From contig NZ_CP119787.1 in assembly GCF_029338255.1 (NCBI RefSeq), positions 2,805,631 to 2,869,630 on the forward strand: a stretch of DNA of 64,000 bases. The letters are read 5' to 3'. The DNA comes from Haloarcula halobia (GTDB lineage Archaea; Halobacteriota; Halobacteria; Halobacteriales; Haloarculaceae). Every line of letters starts with the position of its first letter. The stretch's first letter is position 1. Below, one piece after another: positions 9,032-18,700 of the stretch. A model generated the notes under the pieces. The model saw nothing but the letters and a program-made list of their open reading frames with translations, was not told the origin of the DNA and searched no databases. Both the position numbers and the translations under genes were made by a program.

Positions 9032-10498
9032 ATGACCTGGAAGGACACCGCCGAACCGCTGCTCGTCCGGATGCCAGCAGTCCGCCGTCCGGAGAAACAC
9101 ATCCCGTTCAAGCGCAAGCTGACGTGGACCGGGGGCGTGTTGCTGCTGTATTTCTTCCTGACGAACGTCGCGCTGTTCGGCCTCGACATCGACCAGAGCC
9201 AGGCGGTCTTCGGGCGCTTCGCCTCGATTCTCGCCTCCGGACAGGGGAGTATCATGCAACTGGGTATCGGACCCATCGTCACCGCCTCCATCGTGTTGCA
9301 GCTGCTCGGCGGTGCCGACCTGCTCGGCCTGGACACGCAAAACGACCCGCGTGACCAGGTGCTCTACCAGGGGCTCCAGAAGCTGCTCGTGGTCGTGATG
9401 ATCTGCCTGACCGGCCTGCCGATGGTCTTCGCCGGCAGCTTCCTGCCAGCGGACCCGGCCGTCGCGCAGTCGCTGGGCATCGGCACCGCCGGCGTCCAGT
9501 GGCTCATCTTCGCCCAGATCTTCGTCGGCGGTGTCCTCATCCTGTTCATGGACGAGGTCATCTCGAAGTGGGGCGTCGGCTCCGGTATCGGGCTGTTCAT
9601 CGTCGCCGGCGTCAGCCAGCGACTGCTGGGCGGTCTGCTGACGACGCCGGTCATCGGCGGCCAGAGCGGCATCATCCACACCTGGTTCCTCTTTATCACC
9701 GGCCAGCAGTCCACCGGCCCGGTGCTCGCACTGGAGGGACTCCAGACCGTCATCCTCGGCCAGGGGCGCATCCTCGCGCTCATCACCACCGTCCTCATCT
9801 TCGCGGTGGTCGTCTACGCCGAGTCGGTCCGCGTCGAGATCCCGCTCTCGAACGCCCGGGTCAAGGGCGCGCGCGGTCGCTTCCCCGTGAAGCTCATCTA
9901 CGCCAGCGTCCTGCCGATGATCCTCGTCCGTGCGCTCCAGGCAAACGTCCAGTTCCTGGGGCGCATCCTGGACGCCCAGCTGGCGAACATGCCGGCCTGG
10001 CTGGGGACTTACTCGAACGGCCAGCCAACGGGCGGGCTGTTCTACTTCCTGGCCCCCATCCAGAGCCCGAACCAGTGGATGTGGTGGCTCGAATCGGCGA
10101 GCCAACCGGTCTGGCAGATCCTCGTCCGCATCGGCGTCGACCTGACGTTCATGCTCATCGGGGGCGCCATCTTCGCCGTCTTCTGGGTGGAGACCACCGA
10201 CATGGGCCCGGAGGCGACGGCCAAGCAGATCCACAACTCCGGGATGCAGATCCCCGGCTTCCGCCAGAACGTCGGCGTCATCGAGAAGGTCCTCGAACGG
10301 TACATCCCGCAGGTGACCGTCATCGGCGGCGCGCTCGTGGGCCTGCTCGCCGTGCTGGCGAACATGATGGGCACCATCGGCGGTGTCTCCGGTACGGGCC
10401 TGCTGCTGACGGTCTCTATCACGTACAAGCTGTACGAGGAGATCGCCGAGGAGCAGCTCATGGAGATGCATCCGATGATGCGCCAGATGTTTGGATAG
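9032..10498 (+). CDS. secY: Preprotein translocase subunit SecY
   Basis: The 488-residue integral membrane protein has about ten hydrophobic segments and begins with the amphipathic leader MTWKDTAEPLLVRMPAVRR. Characteristic parts include the plug region after the first segment (GSIMQLGIGPIVTASIVLQL), the VKGARGRFPVKLIYASVLPM loop, and the C-terminal helices. SecY is the protein-conducting channel of the cell membrane, shared by Sec export and membrane insertion. It closes the ribosomal operon; no adk gene or other usual downstream partner follows. Confidence 0.97.
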   Translation: MTWKDTAEPLLVRMPAVRRPEKHIPFKRKLTWTGGVLLLYFFLTNVALFGLDIDQSQAVFGRFASILASGQGSIMQLGIGPIVTASIVLQLLGGADLLGLDTQNDPRDQVLYQGLQKLLVVVMICLTGLPMVFAGSFLPADPAVAQSLGIGTAGVQWLIFAQIFVGGVLILFMDEVISKWGVGSGIGLFIVAGVSQRLLGGLLTTPVIGGQSGIIHTWFLFITGQQSTGPVLALEGLQTVILGQGRILALITTVLIFAVVVYAESVRVEIPLSNARVKGARGRFPVKLIYASVLPMILVRALQANVQFLGRILDAQLANMPAWLGTYSNGQPTGGLFYFLAPIQSPNQWMWWLESASQPVWQILVRIGVDLTFMLIGGAIFAVFWVETTDMGPEATAKQIHNSGMQIPGFRQNVGVIEKVLERYIPQVTVIGGALVGLLAVLANMMGTIGGVSGTGLLLTVSITYKLYEEIAEEQLMEMHPMMRQMFG

Positions 10499-10757
10499 CC
10501 TGCCAGATAATCTGATTTAACTCAGCTGCTTCGGTGGAGATAAGCTCATAGCTGGCGCTAATACAAGTCGATAGTTCGGAAAATAAGCCAATTCTTAGAA
10601 TATTCCAATTTCAGCGTAGTTTCTGAGGAAAAAACAAGTTCAGCCAGTACACCGCTGTGATCCTGCTGCGAAACGAACTACTCCAGTAACTGCAGTACTT
10701 TCCACCACAACTGCTCACCTGGGTCTTGCTAAGGGAATTTGGTCAATACTTGGTCTC
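10499..10757 (+). other. AT-rich junction after secY
   Basis: This 259-base gene-free stretch is much richer in A and T than the ribosomal operon before it. It separates secY from a convergently oriented accessory gene. No RNA gene, inverted repeat or long T-run terminator is evident. It marks the boundary between conserved operon and accessory DNA. Confidence 0.6.
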
Positions 10758-11795
10758 TCAATTAGTCGCTTCAAGAATCGCCAGATCCCGTTCCAACGGC
10801 GGTTCGACCTTCGGGCTGCGGCAGTCGATATCGAGTTGCTCGTGTTGCCAGTGTCGCCCGTCCTTCCCGTTCCAGACGCCATAGAGTGTCACCTTGGGAA
10901 GCGTGATGACGCCGAACAGCACTGCGAGATAGTAGAGAAGCTCAGTTGCTTCTGTCCACGATCCTGTTGCGGTCCGTGGGATGTCGACCGGATACTCGAT
11001 GTGCTGTGAGGGGATCCCAGCAGCAATCCCGCGCTCGACGAATCCACGGTCGTTGCTCAGGAGGAGTGCTGTCTTGCGACTCTCCTCGTTGAATCTCCGA
11101 TACGCGCTGACGATTGCGTCATCACCCCTGTCACACTCGATGACGTCGGCCGTCCGGTGGGTCCGGAGGCGACGGTATTCGTACAGCCCGAGCAGCCCCT
11201 CTCTGTTCGCTCCCGCCGGTTGACTGTCCAGCCGTTCGAACTCATCCCCGAATGCCGACGTGAGTTCGTGGGTGTTGTAGTGATTGTAGTGCCAATCGAG
11301 TTCTTCTTTCACACCGGTTGCAAGCGCGTACCCGTTAGTGGGACGGCGACCGCGGTCGTCTGTGTCACCCACTTCGGCGTCGATGCCAAGCCGCTCGGGC
11401 AGCCGCCACGACATGATATTTGCATCCAGGCCGATGACGACAGGCTCGTGTCCGGCTTCGAGATCTGCATACCCGTGGCGGTCGGCAAAGGCGATGACAT
11501 CGTCGATGTTCGCCAGATCGACATGGCCGCTAGCGACCATTGCGCGAGTATAGGTCTGGGCATCGGGGAGGTCGTCGTAGGCTGACTCCCCGTGCTTGGC
11601 TGGAATCGTCTCACGGTTATCCTGGTACGTCAATGTTCCCTGTGAGAAGCGAACGGTGGCCAGTCCGTCGTCTTCGAGTTCAATCCGAACCAGCTCACCG
11701 ATATCCGCACACGGATGCGCTACAGGAATCGACTTGACACCCTGATCGTAGAGCGCATTGAGTAAGACCATCAGCCGCCGGCGCTCAATCTGCAT
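10758..11795 (-). CDS. PIN-like domain putative nuclease, partner of the CARF-like protein
   Basis: The product has 345 residues. Its centre looks like a PIN nuclease: a beta strand ending in VVIGLDANI (Asp124), a helix with KEELDW (Glu164/165), Asp225/226 in RGDDAIVSAYRRF and a strand-loop LLLSNDRGF (Asp249), the usual spacing of acidic metal ligands. The first 110 residues and the last 60 (a hydrophobic LLYYLAVLFGVITLP segment) are not recognised. PIN enzymes usually cut RNA. Its ATG overlaps the stop of the upstream CARF-like gene (TGATG), so the two are co-translated. Both proteins contain the hexapeptide IPRTAT near the C-terminus. Function is inferred from the fold only. Confidence 0.65.
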   Translation of the reverse strand: MQIERRRLMVLLNALYDQGVKSIPVAHPCADIGELVRIELEDDGLATVRFSQGTLTYQDNRETIPAKHGESAYDDLPDAQTYTRAMVASGHVDLANIDDVIAFADRHGYADLEAGHEPVVIGLDANIMSWRLPERLGIDAEVGDTDDRGRRPTNGYALATGVKEELDWHYNHYNTHELTSAFGDEFERLDSQPAGANREGLLGLYEYRRLRTHRTADVIECDRGDDAIVSAYRRFNEESRKTALLLSNDRGFVERGIAAGIPSQHIEYPVDIPRTATGSWTEATELLYYLAVLFGVITLPKVTLYGVWNGKDGRHWQHEQLDIDCRSPKVEPPLERDLAILEATN

Positions 11796-12265
11796 CACAA
11801 CTCCTCCGTGAAATCGATGAGGTCCGTCGCTGTCCGTGGGATTTCAGCGTACAACTGTCCGTAGTATCCGCCGGCTTTTCGATGGAAGTAGTAGACGTGA
11901 TCCGCGCCGAATCGAAACCCTGCCTGAAAGGCAATCGCCGACATGAACTTCCGTCCGGGCGTGACGTCGACCGCAACCGAATCGTCGTTTTCCCTGGCTG
12001 CATCTATTGCTGACCGATAGAACTCGATAATTCCTCGAAAATCCGTCTCATCAGCAAGGTTGTATGTCGAGACTTCGGCGTCGCCTCGATAGGCATCAAC
12101 GATATGCTCGGCATAGTCGCTCGCAGCGGTGACGGAATCTTCGACACCCGGATTCGAGAGGATCTGTGCCTCATCCGGGACGAATCCCTGGTCGCACGCA
12201 GCGGCGAGTGGATTGAGAATCGCTGGGGTCGTCGGTGTCCCGTTGGTCAACCAGATTCGTGCCAT
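11795..12265 (-). CDS. CARF-like Rossmann-fold protein
   Basis: This 156-residue protein starts MARIWLTNGTPTTPAILNPL, like the first strand and glycine loop of CARF-type sensors, and has a late motif VAVDVTPGRKFMSAIAF (about residues 97-113) followed by GADHVYYFH. That motif resembles the D-x-T-G/P-G-x-K-x-M-S ligand-binding strand of CARF/DUF1887 domains, which sense cyclic oligonucleotides in CRISPR-linked and other defence. No effector domain is fused; the overlapping PIN gene could supply it. ATG 12265 is preferred over an in-frame GTG three bases earlier. No CRISPR array or cas gene is in the window. The family call is by motif only. Confidence 0.55.
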   Translation of the reverse strand: MARIWLTNGTPTTPAILNPLAAACDQGFVPDEAQILSNPGVEDSVTAASDYAEHIVDAYRGDAEVSTYNLADETDFRGIIEFYRSAIDAARENDDSVAVDVTPGRKFMSAIAFQAGFRFGADHVYYFHRKAGGYYGQLYAEIPRTATDLIDFTEEL

Positions 12266-12388
12266 CACTTGTCACACACTTCCGGGTGTGAAGAGTGTTC
12301 CCGTCACTCACCTGTGGTTACGATTCTTGGTTTCAGGCATCCTCCCCCAAAACTTCATTCCATAGTCGCCTGACAGGGAATACATCAT
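12266..12388. promoter_or_regulatory. Divergent promoter region between CARF-like and AddB-like genes
   Basis: These 123 bases must hold both promoters for the divergent gene pairs. A short inverted repeat, CACAC-TTCCGG-GTGTG, lies at 12275-12290, close to the start of the minus-strand gene, and could be an operator. AT-rich stretches occur near 12370-12388 before the AddB-like ATG. The shared region would allow common control of all four genes. Confidence 0.4.
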
Positions 12389-15300
12389 ATGGTACCTCGC
12401 CAGTTGTATACCGGGCCACAGTATCCTGCTCTCGAAGCTGTGTCTTTCGACCGTCTCTCCAGTACGGTCACCGACGCGCCTCGATCTCTCCTCTACATCT
12501 CCCGAAACGATCACGCCGAACGGCAAACCAGAAAGCGGTGGCGTGATTACGGCCCACCGCTCTCACTCTCCATCGAGACCTTCGACAGTCTAGTCAGCGA
12601 GTGCTACGAACGCGAGCAGTTCGCTGGGCGGAGTACGCATATCGACCAACCGCTCAGAGACCGACTTGTCGAGTTGGCTGTCGAGACACTCGAGAACCCA
12701 AGCAATCCGCTCGCGGCACCTGACCGATTCCCGTCTGCTGGACTCTGTCGACAGGTCGAGGACCTCCTCTCACTGATGGAGTTCGCCGATTTACACTCGC
12801 CAGCAGCTATCGACGAGCGCCTCGAGAGCGAGGGTCTGCCCGAACAGGGGGCAATCGTGAGTGCCCTCACGAGTGCGTTCGAGACAGTGCGTGGCGAGAT
12901 CGACGAATCGGGTCGACGGACCCTTCGGGCGGAACGATATCATCACGTACTGACGAGCGAGACGGCACTTTCCACGTATTTGGATTCAGTCGATGCCGTC
13001 GTACTTGCGGGATTCACCCTGTTCTCCCCGCTCGAGCGCCAGCTCGTCGAACGAATTGTGGACACATGGCCAACGGTAGCCATCCTCCCCCGGCTCAACG
13101 ACACCACAGAACCCGTCGGTGTCGATTCCGGGGTCGAGCGAGCCTTACAGGCCTATTCGGAACTCGGGTTCGAGCGTGAATACGTCGAGGGAGCCACCAC
13201 AGTCAGTACTAGCGTCGCCCGACAACTCTACCGGCCCGCACGAGCCAAAGAGGATATCGATACACGACCGATCGACGGCGCACTCGAGCTTCGACAGCCC
13301 GAAACCATTCCACAGGAACTTCGCTACGTCGCCCGGGATATCCGCCGGCGTGTCGCGGCGGGCACCCCGCCGGACGATATCGGCGTCGTCCTCACGGAGC
13401 ATGGCGGGTACCACGAGCCCCTCGTCGAAACCTTCGAGCAATACGAGATCCCAGCGACACTCGCATTCGAACGCGGCTTCACCGACACGGCACTCGGTGA
13501 GGTCGTGTCCGAACTCGTCTCACTCAGTCGTGAGGACCCTGCGCTCGAATCGGTGACAGCTCTCCTCTCGAATCCCCTGGTTACCAGTCTCGATGGGGAC
13601 GTAGCGGCCGATCATAACGAACTCGCAAACCTGGCGAGCCGTCTCACGTCGCGCCGACTCACGACGGCATACGCGCACCTCGATGACGACGTGGAGACCG
13701 CGATCAAGTCGGTTGTCGCGGACGCGACGTCGTTACGGGACTGCTCGCTCGCGGATCTTGCTGACCGACTCGAAACCTTGCTCGACCGGCTCGGTGTGAC
13801 GACAGCGCTCGATTCGGTGCCGAAAACACCACGTGGGAGAACAGAACGGGCGGCGAGACGGAGTCTCGACCGGACGCTCGAGACCCTGGCTCTGACCGAC
13901 GGTGTTGCTGATCCCGAGCGTGCTGATCCGGTCGATCGGCTCGAACGAGCACTCACTGGCGTCACGCTGGACGCAGAGAGCGAACGCGAAGACGGGCACG
14001 TGCTCATCTGTGGACTCGACGACGCGGCGCCACGAACGTTCGCCCACACGTACGTTCTCGGCCTGACGCTCGGCCACTTCCCATCGAATCCGGAACGGCT
14101 CGCGTTTACGCGGCCGATAAACGAGGCCCACCGGGACTTCGAGCAAGCTGACATCCAGCAAGGTGCCCGGTACAGTTTCGGGCTCCTACTGGCCAGCGAC
14201 GCGTCACTCACGCTCACCGTCCCCGAGCGTGATCTCGGTGGTGACCCATACGTGGAAGCCGACGTACTCACTGAACTTCGACGGGTCAGTGAGTTGGAAC
14301 CCGAACCGGTCAATCCGTCGGACGTCTCACCAGGGTCGCGAGAAGACGTCCAGCGCTCGCTCGCACGACGGTTCGCTCACGACGGCGTGGACGAATACGC
14401 GCCGACGATCGAGGAGGCGGCCTCGGTGGGTGCGTTCGACGAATCTCGTCGCCAGCGACTTCAGCAGGGCGTGGCGTGTGCCGCCGCTCGTGCCAGCTCC
14501 GACCTGACCCCCTACGATGGGCAGTTGAGTCCAGAGACGGTGTCGGCGTGCCACGGCACCGATTCTCGGGCACCGTACAGCCCGAGTCAGCTGGAGACGT
14601 ACGCGAAATGTGGGTTCAAGTACTACGTGAACCGGGTACTCGACATCAAGGAGCCCGACGAGATCGGACTCGAGCCCGATGCGAGAGAACGCGGCGGATT
14701 CGTCCACGACGTTTTCGAACGCTATTACGCCGACCAGCAGACCACCCCAGGCGAGGCATTACCGATTAGCGGTGACCGTGAGACGTGTGGAGCACGCCTG
14801 CTCCAGGCCGCTCTGAGCGTACTCGAGGACCGATTCGAGGACGACCCCGATCCAACGGCGTTCCAACGTGAGTGGCTTACTGCCGTCTTTGCGGGCCTCG
14901 GGCCCGAGGCTGATAACCCCTACTACGGCGACGATACCTACGGCAGTCCAGAGCGAGGCCTGTTCGTTCGCTTCCTGAACCACGAGTTCGACGAGGTGTC
15001 GAAAGCTACCGCCCGGCCGTCGTGGTTCGAAGCCCGCGTCGGCGACCCGTACGGCGACGAAACTGTCCTCCGTGAGGAACCAGTCGAACTCGACACGCCG
15101 AGTGGGCCGGTTCCGGTCGTCGGGAAGATCGATCGGATCGACGCGGTACCGGGGACAGAGCCAACGCAGCTGGTCGTCCGTGATTACAAGACCGGTGGCA
15201 CACCCAGTGAGGCTGATACGCTGTCCGGACTATCGTTTCAGCTGCCACTGTACGCCCAGTTGGCCGAGGGAGCTCTCGACGACGTCGAGACCGTGGGTGG

Positions 15301-15706
15301 CGCGTACTATCAAACGAAGCCACCGACGAGCGTGAGTCACCGGAAAGGTCTGGTCGGCTCCCAGGAGCAGTCGACGTACGTTTACAGCGACTCCGTTGAA
15401 ACCCCGATGCTCCGGTTCTCGAAACCCACGTTCACGACTCATCGTGCCTTCCGCGAGTTCATCGAGACCGAGACACCTCGACGACTCGGACAACTGACCA
15501 CGGCGATCGAAGCTGGCCGATTCCAGCCGACCGTTCTCGACCCGATGGACGCCGGCTGTCGGTACTGCGGATACAGCGACGTCTGTGACGTCCGCTCTCA
15601 TCGACGCCGAGACGTCATCGACGAGATCGACGACGAGGGAGTATCCGCGTACGTGCCCCTCGCTGCAAGAGATGCTGACCCTGCAGACGTCCTGGAGGTG
15701 GAGTGA
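12389..15706 (+). CDS. AddB-like helicase-nuclease subunit with iron-sulfur staple
   Basis: The 1105-residue protein has an inactive UvrD-like helicase body and a C-terminal RecB-type PD-(D/E)XK nuclease. Nuclease residues are Asp915 in GKIDRID and Asp932-Tyr-Lys934 in RDYKTG, with a following Gln-rich helix (SFQLPLYAQLAE). Four cysteines frame it: Cys741 in YAKCGFKYY and C1057-x2-C1060-x5-C1066, the AddB 4Fe-4S pattern. AddB works with AddA to unwind and resect DNA double-strand ends. The next gene, an AddA homologue, starts on the base after this stop. Haloarchaea usually resect with Mre11-Rad50-HerA-NurA, so this is an accessory system. Confidence 0.9.
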   Translation: MVPRQLYTGPQYPALEAVSFDRLSSTVTDAPRSLLYISRNDHAERQTRKRWRDYGPPLSLSIETFDSLVSECYEREQFAGRSTHIDQPLRDRLVELAVETLENPSNPLAAPDRFPSAGLCRQVEDLLSLMEFADLHSPAAIDERLESEGLPEQGAIVSALTSAFETVRGEIDESGRRTLRAERYHHVLTSETALSTYLDSVDAVVLAGFTLFSPLERQLVERIVDTWPTVAILPRLNDTTEPVGVDSGVERALQAYSELGFEREYVEGATTVSTSVARQLYRPARAKEDIDTRPIDGALELRQPETIPQELRYVARDIRRRVAAGTPPDDIGVVLTEHGGYHEPLVETFEQYEIPATLAFERGFTDTALGEVVSELVSLSREDPALESVTALLSNPLVTSLDGDVAADHNELANLASRLTSRRLTTAYAHLDDDVETAIKSVVADATSLRDCSLADLADRLETLLDRLGVTTALDSVPKTPRGRTERAARRSLDRTLETLALTDGVADPERADPVDRLERALTGVTLDAESEREDGHVLICGLDDAAPRTFAHTYVLGLTLGHFPSNPERLAFTRPINEAHRDFEQADIQQGARYSFGLLLASDASLTLTVPERDLGGDPYVEADVLTELRRVSELEPEPVNPSDVSPGSREDVQRSLARRFAHDGVDEYAPTIEEAASVGAFDESRRQRLQQGVACAAARASSDLTPYDGQLSPETVSACHGTDSRAPYSPSQLETYAKCGFKYYVNRVLDIKEPDEIGLEPDARERGGFVHDVFERYYADQQTTPGEALPISGDRETCGARLLQAALSVLEDRFEDDPDPTAFQREWLTAVFAGLGPEADNPYYGDDTYGSPERGLFVRFLNHEFDEVSKATARPSWFEARVGDPYGDETVLREEPVELDTPSGPVPVVGKIDRIDAVPGTEPTQLVVRDYKTGGTPSEADTLSGLSFQLPLYAQLAEGALDDVETVGGAYYQTKPPTSVSHRKGLVGSQEQSTYVYSDSVETPMLRFSKPTFTTHRAFREFIETETPRRLGQLTTAIEAGRFQPTVLDPMDAGCRYCGYSDVCDVRSHRRRDVIDEIDDEGVSAYVPLAARDADPADVLEVE

Positions 15707-18700
15707 ATGGTCGACTTCGACGAACTCACCGAGGAGCAACGAGAGGCCGCGGACGCGCTCGACCGCAACGTGACACTCACCGCCGGTGCCGGGACCGGAA
15801 AGACAACCACGCTCACAGCGCGGTACATGCGGATGCTCGAGCGTGGGATGGAAGCAGATGCCCCGGCAGACGCCAACGCGCCACTGTTCCCCGAAGAGAT
15901 AGTCACGACGACATTCACCGAACGGGCGGCGAACGAACTGAAACAAAGCGTCCGAGAAGCCATTCTCGACCGCGTTGCCGACGCACCGCCTGCGGAATAT
16001 GCCGCGTGGCGTGACGTTGCAGATGGCCTCGAAGAGGGATACATCCACACGCTCCACGGTTTCTGTTCCCGTCTCCTCCGAGAACACGCGTTGAGTGTTG
16101 ACGCGATCGACCCGGGGTTCGACACTCTCGACGAGAGCGAAACGACAGCACTGCTCGACGAGACTGTCGCGACGCTGCTCGAGACCCACGACGACCACGA
16201 GGCCGTCCAGACGCTCGCTCGTCGATACAGTCGGAGTGCGCTGCAGGACATCATCACGGATCTGTTGACCGAACGCCCGGGCGGTATCGAGTGGGCCCAG
16301 CGGTGGGCCGAGGCGTCCAGAGAGGAGTATCTGACCTACGTCGAGACTGAGGTCCATCCAGTGTCGCCAGAGCTGGCGGCCGAACGGCTTGCGAATCCAT
16401 CGTTCGTCGACGCCGTCGCAACACTGCAGCGATTACACGACGCACCACCGGACGCACTCGAGACCGGTGGACGGGCCTGGACGCGAGCAGCGGATCTCCT
16501 CGACCGGTTAGCGGGGGTCCAGTACGAGGCGAGTGAGCCAACGACCGAGATTCGCGACTGTTTCCTCGACCTCTGTGCCCATCTCACCACGGGGACGGGT
16601 GAACGATACAGTAGCTATACCGGCGCGAAAGGACGCTGGAGTGATACAGGAGCCGACAGGGAGGCGTTCGACACCGCGATGGAGACCATCGTCGACGTAC
16701 TCGAACCCGAAGATCACCTCTTTGCAGCCTCGGTCGACGCTGATGCGAATAGCTTCCCGTTCGTCCAGGCACTCGCTCGGGTGACGCTGCTCGCTCACGA
16801 GGCCTACACCGATCGAAAACGTCGTCAGAACGTCGTCGATTTCACCGACCAGGTCGAGCTTGCCCTCGAATACGTCACGGAGATTGCGTCCGACGAAGAG
16901 CGGGCTGCACTCCGTGACAGATTTGCGTACGTAATGGTCGACGAGTTCCAGGATACCGACCCGCGCCAGTGGGACCTCATAACCCATCTCACTGCCGACG
17001 ACCCGGACGAGTTCGATGCCCGGAACGTGTTCGTCGTCGGTGACGTCAAGCAGAGCATCTATCGGTTCCGCAATGCCGACGTCACACAGTTCGGGGACAC
17101 TGAACGGGACCTGGCCGCGGCGAATCCAACCGATTCCGACCCGGCCGATACTGAACAGCTCTCGACGAACTTCCGGACACTCCCTGGGGTCCTGGAGTTC
17201 GTCAACCGACTATTCGACGAACTCTTCGAGGAAGACGGCGAGCCCTACGAGGCAAAGCCACAGCCACTCACAGCGTACCGAGACGATCCTGAAGATCTTG
17301 CCAGTGCGGAGTATCTCGCCGTCCCGACCGACCCGGAGTACCGTGCCGGTCGCTTCGCCGACGACAACCCGATTGTGACGGCGCGACCGGAACACGACGC
17401 CGAACTCGAAGCGATGGCACTCGCCGCTCGACTCACACAGCTGTTCGACGAACCGGCACGGATCTACGACGAGGACAGCGACATCGACGATCCGGACAGT
17501 CGGGATCTGCAGCCCGACGACGTCGCCATCCTGCTCCGCAGCCGGACCCATCTCAAAAGATACGAACGGGCCCTGGAAGATGCCGGGATTCCATTTACTG
17601 TCGCCTCTGGACTCGGCTTCTACGAGACGCCAGAGATAACGGCCCTTCTGAACCTGTTCCGGGTGCTCGCCGACCCGGCCGACGAACGTGCACTGTACGG
17701 GGCTCTCCGGTCACCCCTGTTCGGCCACACTGATGACACGCTTGCGATGCTCAAACGCGACGACAGATCCCTGTGGCGTGCACTCGAAGATAGCGAGCAC
17801 GGAGCACTACGGGCGTCGCACGAACTGCTACAGACCTGGCGAGAGGCCCTTGGACTCACAGCGGAGACGACGCCAGACCTCGACGGCTCCTGGGCGTCGT
17901 TTCTCACCCGTGTGATCGACGAGACGGGGTATCTCGCGACAGTCAGCGCAGACGAACGGCCACAGCAGGCTGTCGCGAACGTCGAGAAGTTCCGCGAACA
18001 ACTTCGCGAATTCGGCGAGGAGGGTGTAACCAGCTTGCCGACGCTCGTTCGTCGGATCGAACGACTGCAATCACTCGGCAAGCAGGAAGGAGAGGCAACA
18101 ATCCAGGGCGGCGGTGAGGGTGTAAAGATACTCACCGTCCACGACGCGAAGGGGATGGAATTCCCGTTCGTGGTGGTTCCCGGAATCGGCCGTGGATTCA
18201 ACATGAAAGCTGCCATCGGGAGTGGTCGTATCGAGTTCGAACAACGCAACGGTGAGCACGTAGCCGGGCTGAAGGCACCCGATCCAGCGGACCCGTTCGA
18301 GATGAAGACGACGGTCGCCCGCGAGACCCTGAAACGTCGCCGAAAGGCCGAGGAGCGAGCCGAGGAGAGACGAGTGCTCTACGTCGCTGCGACCCGGGCC
18401 AGGGACCGACTCCTCCTTACCGGACTTCACGACCTGGACGGCGATAGCGGAACGCTCGAGGACATCAAATCAGCCGACCCGGAGGCGGCCGGTAGCTGGC
18501 GCGACTGGATCCAGCCCCACGTCCTGACTGACGAGACAATCCTGGGACTCGAAGAAGCGAACCGGGTTACGGGAACGCTACACGATGCGTCGTTCACGGT
18601 GTCACTCCCGACGGCACCCGTGGACTGGGCAGAGACGACTGCCCCTCCGAAAGCCGACCTCGAACTCTCGTCGACACCACCGAATCCCAGTGAGCAGTTC

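Noticed and set aside
8330-10471. Very long open reading frame antisense to uL15 and secY
   Set aside because: High GC third positions create long antisense frames; the composition is unlike real proteins and secY is certain on the other strand.
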